A stretch of 7,094 nucleotides of DNA, from NCBI GenBank assembly GCA_043801935.1, contig JAZDLO010000051.1, positions 1 to 7,094 on the forward strand, given 5' to 3'. Position 1 is the first letter of the stretch, and every line of letters begins with the position of its first letter. The stretch comes from JAZDLO01 sp043801935. Lineage in GTDB: Bacteria > Actinomycetota > Thermoleophilia > RBG-16-64-13. Shown here piece after piece: positions 1 through 4,902 of the stretch. The notes below the pieces were generated by a model. It saw nothing but the letters and a program-made list of their open reading frames with translations. It did not search any database and had not been told where the DNA came from. Position numbers and translations under genes: made by a program.

Positions 1-200
1 TGGCCGGCATCGCAGTTGAGGGCCATAGCCAGGATCTTAGCGGTGGAGGTCTTGCCGGTGCCCCGCGGTCCGGTGAAGAGATACGCGTGGCTGACGCGGT
101 CGTGCTTGATGGCGTTGACGAGCGTACGGGAAACGTGATCCTGCCCGATGATGTCTTCGAAACGCGCCGGCCGGTACTTGCGATACAGGGATACTGACAT
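1..200 (-). CDS. dnaX: DNA polymerase III subunit gamma/tau, N-terminal part (cut by window edge)
   Basis: This is the first 66 codons of the clamp-loader ATPase subunit, which loads the beta sliding clamp at the replication fork. The reading frame opens with MSVSLYRKYRPARFEDIIGQ, the signature start of DnaX (YRKYRPxxFxxxxGQ). It is followed by HAYLFTGPRGTGKTSTAKIL at about residues 38-57, which contains the Walker A loop GPRGTGKTS (residues 44-52, Lys50). Everything after Walker A lies outside the window, including the zinc-binding site, Walker B and any tau-specific tail. The ATG is at 198-200. An AAGGAG lies 11 nt upstream, slightly far but the only Shine-Dalgarno candidate. A TATAAT element at 241-246 sits directly behind the antiporter stop codon, so dnaX probably has its own promoter. 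The identification is secure despite truncation. Confidence 0.96.
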   Translation of the reverse strand, partial: MSVSLYRKYRPARFEDIIGQDHVSRTLVNAIKHDRVSHAYLFTGPRGTGKTSTAKILAMALNCDAG

Positions 201-211
201 GCGCCGGGTGG

Positions 212-217
212 CTCCTT
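212..217 (-). promoter_or_regulatory. Shine-Dalgarno for dnaX
   Basis: The minus strand carries AAGGAG here, 11 nt before the ATG at 198-200. The spacing is longer than for the two other AAGGAG sites in the window (6 and 7 nt). No other purine-rich site lies closer. Confidence 0.5.
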
Positions 218-240
218 GGTCGCGCTTGCCGAGTGGCGCG

Positions 241-249
241 ATTATATCA
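241..249 (-). promoter_or_regulatory. Extended -10 promoter for dnaX, overlapping the antiporter stop codon
   Basis: On the minus strand the sequence reads TGATATAAT. This is a perfect TATAAT hexamer (241-246) preceded by TGA, which fits the TGn extended -10 pattern. The TGA is also the stop codon of the antiporter gene (247-249). No -35 hexamer resembling TTGACA is found at 16-18 nt spacing, which fits an extended -10 promoter. Transcription would begin near position 234, giving a leader of roughly 34 nt before the dnaX ATG. The assignment rests on sequence only. Confidence 0.6.
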
Positions 250-1962
250 GTCGTCCTCTTGGGCTCGGCGCAGGAGGACGTAGTGGTCGTCGCGGATGGT
301 GGCGGCCAAACGCTCGATCTCTTCCTCGGGGAGGGCGAAGTGGCGGGCCGTACTGTAGAAGATCGCGATGGACGTCTCGAACTCCTCGGGGACCACATCG
401 TCCGCCCCGAGGATGTACAGAGGCTGGACCTCTGAGAGGAACCGGGTGCGGGCGATGATGTGGAGAGAGGGACTCAGCCGGCGGAGCTGAGCTACGATGC
501 TCCGGGTGGCCGCCGCGTCGCCGATGACCACCGCTGCCGCACGAGCCCGTGTAGCGCCCGCCCGAGACAAGACCGCCTCGTTGGTCGCGTCGCCGAAGTA
601 GATAGGCTCCGCGTGAGCGGTCTCCCGCCGCACGGTCTCGGGATTCATCTCAACCACGGCATAGGGGAAGCCGAACTCTCGCGCGGCCCGGGCCAGATTC
701 CTACCGTTGAGGCCATAGCCGACGATGAGTAGATGGTCGGCGAGAGCGGGGCGGTCGGCAGCCTTCATGGTCATTCCCACGGTGAGCCATCGCGGGAGGC
801 GCAGCTTCTCCACCAGACGGTAGACCCGCCCCGCTTGGGCCATCACGATGGGGGTGACAGCCATGGTGAGCACGGCCACGGCGAGGAATCCTTGCTCCAG
901 GTCGCGAGGGAGGAGCGAGTGGCTCGCCGCCACCGCGGCTAAGACGAAGGAGAACTCTCCCGCCTGGCTGAGCCCCATCCCTGTCCCGAGCGCCAACCGC
1001 AGGGGGTAACGGAGCGCCACCACGGCGATGGTCCCGGTGATCGTCTTGACGATCATCAGGCCGACGACGAAGAGGACGACCATCCACCAGTATCCGGCCA
1101 GGAATCTCAGATCCAGCAGCATTCCCACCGACACAAAGAAGAAGCTCACCAGCAGGTTGCGGAACGGCATGATGTAGCCGAGAGCCTGGTGACTGTACAC
1201 CGATTCGGAGATGATCAGCCCTGCCAGAAACGCGCCGAGGGCGAGGGAGAGCCCCAACCTGGCCGAGAGGGCGGCGATCGCGAAACAGATGGCCACCACC
1301 GCCATGAGGAACACGTCGGCGCTGCGGCTCCGGGCAGCTTCGTACAGCAGACGTGGAGCCACCCACTTCGTAACCACGATCACCGCTGCGATGACGCCCA
1401 CGGCGACCGCTACGACCGTGATCGGGTTCCACGAGGTCGCCAAGCCCGTGCCGGCGAGGAGGGGCAACACCAGCATCATGGGGACCACCAGGATGTCCTG
1501 GAAAATGAGAATGCCGAGCGTGTTTCGGCCCAGAGGGGTGTCGAACTCCCCTCGCTCGGAGAGGGTCTTGATGACCACGGCCGTGCTACTGAGGGCCACG
1601 AGCATCCCCAAGACCATCGACTGTGGCCCCGACCGGCCCAAGGCCAGGGCGACCCCAGCTCCCGCCGCCCCAGTGAGTAGTACCTGCAGAGGCCCGGCCA
1701 CGAGGATCACCCGGGCCAGCCGCATCATCCTGCGGAAGGAGAACTCGAGCCCCAGGGTGAAGAGGAGGAATATCACCCCTACCTCGGCCAGCGCCTGCAC
1801 CTGCTCGCCGTCTTTGATCAACCCGAACGTGTTGGGACCGGCCAACGCCCCTGCCACGAACAGACCGACGAGCGTGGGGAGATGCAGTCTGCCGAAGATC
1901 AGTGTGACCACGACCGCCACGGCCATTACTATGACGATGTCGGTCAGGGTGGCGGTGGTCAT
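247..1962 (-). CDS. Cation:proton antiporter, CPA2/KefB type, with TrkA-N (RCK) domain
   Basis: This is a 571-residue inner-membrane antiporter of the monovalent cation:proton antiporter-2 family, which exchanges K+ or Na+ for H+. Residues 5-380 hold about twelve hydrophobic segments. Family motifs include LPTLVGLFVAGALAGPN near residue 28, LLFTLGLEFS at 66-75, ALSSTAVV at 123-130 and the FQD motif at 154-156, with Asp156 in the position of the transport-site acid. Residues 408-530 form a Rossmann TrkA-N domain with VGYGLNG (GxGxxG, Gly415-Gly420), acidic Glu438 and GDAT at 458-461, typical of NAD(H)-regulated Kef channels. No TrkA-C domain follows, and the protein ends soon after the EEFETSIAIF stretch. 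The frame stays open upstream to 2055, but that extension would lie inside the SRP RNA gene. The ATG at 1960-1962 gives a normal family N-terminus, with GGAG 11 nt upstream. The ion specificity cannot be told. The gene starts 37 nt after the SRP RNA and is probably expressed by read-through. Confidence 0.93.
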   Translation of the reverse strand: MTTATLTDIVIVMAVAVVVTLIFGRLHLPTLVGLFVAGALAGPNTFGLIKDGEQVQALAEVGVIFLLFTLGLEFSFRRMMRLARVILVAGPLQVLLTGAAGAGVALALGRSGPQSMVLGMLVALSSTAVVIKTLSERGEFDTPLGRNTLGILIFQDILVVPMMLVLPLLAGTGLATSWNPITVVAVAVGVIAAVIVVTKWVAPRLLYEAARSRSADVFLMAVVAICFAIAALSARLGLSLALGAFLAGLIISESVYSHQALGYIMPFRNLLVSFFFVSVGMLLDLRFLAGYWWMVVLFVVGLMIVKTITGTIAVVALRYPLRLALGTGMGLSQAGEFSFVLAAVAASHSLLPRDLEQGFLAVAVLTMAVTPIVMAQAGRVYRLVEKLRLPRWLTVGMTMKAADRPALADHLLIVGYGLNGRNLARAAREFGFPYAVVEMNPETVRRETAHAEPIYFGDATNEAVLSRAGATRARAAAVVIGDAAATRSIVAQLRRLSPSLHIIARTRFLSEVQPLYILGADDVVPEEFETSIAIFYSTARHFALPEEEIERLAATIRDDHYVLLRRAQEDD

Positions 1963-1999
1963 TGGGCGGCCATCTCCAGATCCCGGGGGACGAGAAAAG

Positions 2000-2265
2000 A
2001 CCGTGCACCCACCTTCGAAGGCAGACCTCCGAGCGCCCGCCGGTAGCCGGCTCAAGCCAAGCTACCCCACGGCACATGGAAGAGTCCGCTTAGGGCTGCT
2101 ACCTTCCGGTCCTGACCCGGTTCGCGGATTTCCATTGCGCAGGACCTGGCCGTCAACACCACACGCCGACGTCAGACCTCACAGGCCCGCTCCTGGGGTG
2201 GGGATTCAGCCCCGCTGAAGCGGATTGCGGGTACAGGGCACCGCTAGCTCCCCACCTAGCACGGT
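2000..2265 (-). ncRNA. ffs: Signal recognition particle RNA, long form with Alu domain
   Basis: This is the RNA scaffold of the signal recognition particle, which binds Ffh and targets nascent membrane proteins. On the minus strand the 5' part contains GTGCTAGGTGGGGAGCTAGC followed by GGTGCCCTGTACCCG, the Alu-domain hallmark also found in Bacillus scRNA. The S-domain hairpin reads GTCAGGACCGGAAGGTAGCA, with the GGAA tetraloop at 2104-2107 and the asymmetric Ffh-binding loop. A GTGCCGTGGGGTAGC segment then matches the descending strand. The 5' end ACCGTGC (2259-2265) pairs perfectly with the 3' end GCACGGT (2000-2006), which defines the boundaries and a length of 266 nt. A TTTT run (1995-1998) follows the 3' end. 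The gene lies near dnaX, as in Bacillus. End positions may be off by a few bases. Confidence 0.96.
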
Positions 2266-2272
2266 CGCCGCG

Positions 2273-2278
2273 AGTATA
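2273..2278 (-). promoter_or_regulatory. -10 element of the SRP RNA promoter
   Basis: The minus strand reads TATACT here, exactly seven bases before the predicted 5' end of the SRP RNA at 2265. The discriminator is CGCGGCG, GC-rich as is usual for stable-RNA promoters under stringent control. No convincing -35 hexamer is seen at 16-18 nt upstream. The fit of spacing to the independently defined RNA 5' end makes this the best supported promoter in the window. Confidence 0.7.
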
Positions 2279-2352
2279 CAGCAGGCCATCGGACTAGCGA
2301 GTGCCTTCCGGGGGCCGGCGCACGCCCGGGCCGCCCAGCCGCGCATCGCCGT

Positions 2353-2949
2353 CTAGGTGGAAGTCGTGGCGGGCGTGATGGCCGTCGCCTCGTCAAGCAA
2401 CGGCGCCAGCCGGGCGATGAACTGGTCAAGTAGGGTGGCTGCTTGGCCGGCGTTGTCCGAGGGCCTCCCCAGGGTGGCGACGATGGCTTGGGCATCCGTC
2501 AGGGTCTGCGCTACGGTACCGGTGGCCACGTTCCTCCCCAGGTTGACCGTGGAATAGACGTCTTTCATGGCAGTGTCGGCCAGCTCCATGTCGCCCTGGT
2601 CCAGGGCTTTGCTGCAGGTCAGGGCTTGGATGCGGGCCCTCAGCCCGAAGATGATCCCCATCCGAGGATCGTCTTGACCGACCTGCTGGTCGCTGAGAAA
2701 GGCGACCAACTGATTCGCGACTTTGGCGGTCTTCGCCAACTCTTTGTCGTCGGCGGTGAGCTCTATGGGGGAGGTGGTAGTAGTGACGCCTTGACTGGTG
2801 GTGGTGCTCGTGCCGGTGCTCGCCTCCGAGGCGGCGGTGGTCGCTTGTCCGGACGGGCCGGAGGAACAGCCGGCGGTGATCGCCGCAAGGACGAGTAGCA
2901 GCAGCAGACAAACCGTCACTGCTCGTGCCATCGGCATGCGGATCTTCAC
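2353..2949 (-). CDS. Small secreted lipoprotein of unknown function
   Basis: This is a 198-residue predicted lipoprotein whose function I do not recognise. A basic N-terminus (MKIRMPMAR) precedes a Leu-rich hydrophobic core (residues 10-25) and a lipobox-like ITAGC, with Cys28 as the likely lipidated residue. Residues 29-62 are a Ser/Thr/Gly-rich tether of a kind common in cell-wall-spanning Gram-positive lipoproteins. Residues 63-185 form an Ala/Leu/Asp-rich, probably helical domain without recognisable motifs, and the tail is Thr-rich. Translation starts at GTG (2947-2949), supported by AAGGAG six bases upstream, better than the ATG twelve bases further in. Only 21 nt separate the start from the CCA end of tRNA-Ser, with no room for a separate promoter, so it is likely transcribed from the tRNA promoter. 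An extracytoplasmic helical sensor or binding role would be a guess. Confidence 0.85.
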   Translation of the reverse strand: MKIRMPMARAVTVCLLLLLVLAAITAGCSSGPSGQATTAASEASTGTSTTTSQGVTTTTSPIELTADDKELAKTAKVANQLVAFLSDQQVGQDDPRMGIIFGLRARIQALTCSKALDQGDMELADTAMKDVYSTVNLGRNVATGTVAQTLTDAQAIVATLGRPSDNAGQAATLLDQFIARLAPLLDEATAITPATTST

Positions 2950-2955
2950 AGCGGT

Positions 2956-2961
2956 CTCCTT
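2956..2961 (-). promoter_or_regulatory. Shine-Dalgarno that fixes the GTG start of the lipoprotein gene
   Basis: AAGGAG on the minus strand lies six bases before the GTG at 2947-2949. The next in-frame ATG would be about 18 nt away from this site, so the GTG is the preferred start. Confidence 0.8.
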
Positions 2962-2970
2962 CGGGACATA

Positions 2971-3064
2971 TGGCGGAGTGGGAGGGATTCGAACCCTCGA
3001 GACGAGTTACCCCCGCCTACACGATTTCCAGTCGTGCTCCTTAAGCCAACTCGGACACCACTCC
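2971..3064 (-). tRNA. tRNA-Ser(GGA)
   Basis: This is a complete 94-nt serine tRNA with encoded CCA. The acceptor stem GGAGTGG (3058-3064) pairs with CCACTCC (2975-2981), followed by discriminator G and CCA (2971-2973). The anticodon arm reads CACGA-CTGGAAA-TCGTG, giving anticodon GGA (3027-3029), which reads UCC and UCU. A long variable arm follows, as expected for a class II tRNA. The T arm GAGGG-TTCGAAT-CCCTC is intact. The TCCGAG box after the acceptor stem and the G discriminator are normal serine identity features. In Bacillus a serine tRNA likewise lies near the SRP RNA gene and dnaX. Confidence 0.97.
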
Positions 3065-3095
3065 GCGCGGCGCAAACGGCTCGAAGCAAGGCGCG

Positions 3096-3101
3096 ATTAT
3101 A
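3096..3101 (-). promoter_or_regulatory. -10 element of the tRNA-Ser promoter
   Basis: The minus strand carries a perfect TATAAT, two bases after the TAG stop codon of the upstream membrane-protein gene (3104-3106). Initiation would fall near 3088, giving a precursor leader of roughly 24 nt before the tRNA. The discriminator is CGCGCC. No clear -35 hexamer is visible. If real, the promoter's upstream half lies inside the 3' end of the preceding gene. Confidence 0.65.
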
Positions 3102-3103
3102 GC

Positions 3104-3865
3104 CTACGGCCAAGTGGGCTGCCCGCCCACGATCAAGGTCCAGACGATCAGTGTCACCCCGGCCAGGAACGTGCCCGGGACGATCAACGCTCCGATGGGA
3201 TCCCGGGTGACCTCAGAAGGGGGGAGGGTCCAAAAGCTGACGGCGCTTAGTACCACGCTGGCTCCGATGGCGGGGATTATCTGCCTTCCCTCTACTCCCA
3301 GATACACGATCACAAAGCCGTAGGTAGCCAAAGAACCCAGCACGAAGAGCAGGCGCTCCGTCCCCGATATGCGCTGCCCGGCGCCCTGGCCCAGGACGAG
3401 GATGACCAAGCTGGCAAGGAAGAAGCCGAGCCCCAACAGGAGATAGCCCAACCGCACGTCGAGAAAGGCGATCTTCGCGGCGAACTCGCCCTGCGCGAAG
3501 ATCTCGGGCATCGCCTGCTGGACGGCATGGCCGGCGATGTGAATGCCGTGTCCGGTAAGACCGATGCCCAAGCCCAACCAGAACGTCCAAGCGAAGGGGC
3601 TGGAGATGACGGAATAGACATTGAGGGATCCCCGGGTGGACTGCGTCACCACCAAGAAGAGACGGGTGAAGGCGAAGGCGCAGAGGGCGGGCAGGACCAC
3701 CAAGAAGACCAGATCGAAGGGCGTGAACGCCCAAGACCCAGCAGGGGTGGCCGCCCCCGCTCGCAGACCCTGGAACAACTCCCATGCCACCAGGGATATC
3801 ATCAACCAGAAGACGCTCCGGGCCACCGGAGCGGTCGCCCTCACCTGGCTCATGCTCGCTCTCAT
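3104..3865 (-). CDS. Polytopic membrane protein of unknown function
   Basis: This is a 253-residue integral membrane protein that I do not recognise. Hydrophobic segments lie near residues 18-36, 50-74, 88-112, 132-158, 171-190, 196-213 and 225-246, suggesting seven transmembrane helices. The third segment ends in GHGIHIAGHA, with His106, His109 and His113 spaced H-x2-H-x3-H on what could be one helix face near the membrane boundary. This could suit metal or haem binding, but no family is recognised. An acidic/Gln stretch (residues 116-128) follows, probably a loop. The ATG at 3863-3865 has GAGG six bases upstream, and AGGAGG lies 14 bases away. An alternative ATG four codons in is possible. 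The SRD5A-family gene ends 179 nt upstream on the same strand, and a TAGAAT element in between may give this gene its own promoter. The frame is intact, so it is very probably a real gene. Confidence 0.85.
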   Translation of the reverse strand: MRASMSQVRATAPVARSVFWLMISLVAWELFQGLRAGAATPAGSWAFTPFDLVFLVVLPALCAFAFTRLFLVVTQSTRGSLNVYSVISSPFAWTFWLGLGIGLTGHGIHIAGHAVQQAMPEIFAQGEFAAKIAFLDVRLGYLLLGLGFFLASLVILVLGQGAGQRISGTERLLFVLGSLATYGFVIVYLGVEGRQIIPAIGASVVLSAVSFWTLPPSEVTRDPIGALIVPGTFLAGVTLIVWTLIVGGQPTWP

Positions 3866-3984
3866 TCTGGTCCTCAGCCCCTCCTGGCGGATGATCGAAG
3901 GCGACGCCGCTTCGGCCGCCCGGCGGGAGATCGACCGCGGCGGCGGGCGCAGGGGTACTTGCGGCTCTCACGGCCGCCCCGGCC

Positions 3985-3990
3985 ATTCTA
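3985..3990 (-). promoter_or_regulatory. Possible -10 element for the membrane-protein gene
   Basis: TAGAAT occurs on the minus strand in the 179-nt gap between the SRD5A-family gene and the membrane-protein gene. Initiation would fall near 3978, giving a leader of roughly 110 nt. No -35 is evident. This is weaker than the other promoters listed. Confidence 0.35.
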
Positions 3991-4008
3991 TCGCGGTTCG
4001 GATGCGGG

Positions 4009-4034
4009 GGGCGGCGAAACGCGCCCCGCCGCCC
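4009..4034 (-). terminator. GC-rich hairpin behind the SRD5A-family gene
   Basis: An eight-base perfect inverted repeat (GGGCGGCG at 4009-4016 and CGCCGCCC at 4027-4034) with a ten-base loop lies 10 nt beyond the stop codon of the SRD5A-family gene. There is no T-run behind it on either strand, so it may be an attenuating or mRNA-stabilising hairpin rather than a true intrinsic terminator. In sequence this GC-rich, a chance stem is also possible. Confidence 0.35.
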
Positions 4035-4044
4035 ACCGCCGGCC

Positions 4045-4839
4045 TCAGACGATGAAGGGGAGGAGGGCCTTCCGCTCAGGCGGATAGTCGGGGAACTCGT
4101 CTCGATACCAACAGTGGGTCTTGATGGCCCGGGGAGCCAGGTTGGCCACCGTCCAGACGAAGAAGGCCAGGGCTCCCGGGTTCCAGCAGGCGAGCGCCCA
4201 GCCGCCCCACTCGACCATCTCGCCCAGGTAGTTGGGGCAGGAGACGAACCTATACCCGCCTCCGTACGGGATCTTGTAGCCGGTCTCACCGCTCCGGCGG
4301 AGGCCGATGAGCACTCGGTCGGAGTGTTGGTTCAGTGCGTACCCGAACAAGAAGAGGAGAGCGCCTACGATGAATCGAGGATCGAGGAGCCACGAAGTCT
4401 GCAGCTCCGGCCCCAGGGCAAAAAGGTAGCGGGCGTTGAGATACCCGTTGCCCACGTTGAAACAAGCCCCCATCGCGATCACCGACACGGTGATGCTGGG
4501 TCGGCTGCTGCGCAGGCGGAAGGGATAGATCAGCGAGCGGTGCACGTAGTGCGCCACCCAGAACACCAGGAAGACAAACGCCACCGGACCGGACTTCCGT
4601 TCGCTCACACCGTAGATGACGAGGAAGGTGATCAACGAGGGTGATTCCATGAGCACCCAGCCCCAGCGTGCGCTCATTCGCGGACCCCAGCCGCCGCGCG
4701 TGAAGCGGCCGTAGGGGGCGGTCACGAAGAAGAGGGCCAGGAAGGTGACGACCGCGAGGGCCATCCAGGCGATGACGAGCCAGTGATAGAAGGTCGATTC
4801 GTCCACGGCTGGACTTATACCATCCGGCGCGCCCTGCAT
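4045..4839 (-). CDS. 3-oxo-5-alpha-steroid 4-dehydrogenase (SRD5A) family membrane reductase
   Basis: This is a 264-residue integral membrane protein of the steroid 5-alpha-reductase family, which uses NADPH to reduce the double bond conjugated to a 3-oxo group. Similarity to human SRD5A1/2 runs almost end to end: APYGRFTRGGWGP at 41-53, WVLMESPSL at 61-69, HYVHRSLIYP at 97-106, GNGYLNARY at 130-138, NQHSDRVL at 170-177, GETGYKIPYGG at 184-194, NYLGEMVEWGGWAL at 203-216 and RKALLPFIV at the end. Glu65 and Tyr98 align with human SRD5A2 Glu57 and Tyr91, the residues that hold the substrate carbonyl. The length matches the family (about 255-260). The native substrate is unknown and could be a steroid or another enone lipid. 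The start is uncertain: the ATG at 4837-4839 has no Shine-Dalgarno, while GTG at 4804-4806 would begin MDESTFYHW and has TATAAG seven bases upstream, which would suit a leaderless start. The gene diverges from the AEC transporter. Confidence 0.93.
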   Translation of the reverse strand: MQGAPDGISPAVDESTFYHWLVIAWMALAVVTFLALFFVTAPYGRFTRGGWGPRMSARWGWVLMESPSLITFLVIYGVSERKSGPVAFVFLVFWVAHYVHRSLIYPFRLRSSRPSITVSVIAMGACFNVGNGYLNARYLFALGPELQTSWLLDPRFIVGALLFLFGYALNQHSDRVLIGLRRSGETGYKIPYGGGYRFVSCPNYLGEMVEWGGWALACWNPGALAFFVWTVANLAPRAIKTHCWYRDEFPDYPPERKALLPFIV

Positions 4840-4886
4840 CCAGGGCTGCGTCCATCATCTCGCATCTAGCGCCGCCCGGCGCGCGC

Positions 4887-4896
4887 AGTGTACGCT
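4887..4896. promoter_or_regulatory. Candidate symmetric bidirectional -10 element
   Basis: The decamer AGTGTACGCT reads TACGCT on the plus strand (4891-4896) and TACACT on the minus strand (4887-4892). The two share their central TA, and both fit the TAnnnT pattern of a -10 box. The plus-strand box stands six bases before the ATG of the AEC transporter gene. The minus-strand box would start a transcript near 4880 towards the SRD5A-family gene. No -35 is clear in either direction. Confidence 0.4.
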
Positions 4897-4902
4897 GATG
4901 CG

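Noticed and set aside
1211..2218. A long open frame (335 codons) on the plus strand
   Set aside because: It lies antisense to the antiporter and runs through the SRP RNA gene. Its product is Arg/Pro/Thr-rich low-complexity sequence typical of the complementary frame of a GC-rich gene.
2266..2352. Possible terminator behind the lipoprotein gene
   Set aside because: GC-rich partial inverted repeats are present, but none pairs cleanly and no T-run follows. Only the SRP RNA -10 element is supported in this gap.
2256..2495. A short minus-strand frame between the lipoprotein and SRP RNA genes
   Set aside because: It overlaps the 3' half of the lipoprotein gene and the SRP RNA promoter. The product is Pro/Arg-rich without similarity to anything known.
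3114..3130. Inverted repeat GTGGGC-tgccc-GCCCAC as a terminator
   Set aside because: It lies inside the coding end of the membrane-protein gene, with no T-run following and only a 6-bp stem. It is more likely a chance stem in GC-rich sequence.
3213..4289. A 358-codon minus-strand frame spanning two genes
   Set aside because: It overlaps both the SRD5A-family gene and the membrane-protein gene in another frame. The product is Arg/Pro/Gly-rich with no motif, while both overlapped frames encode well-formed membrane proteins.
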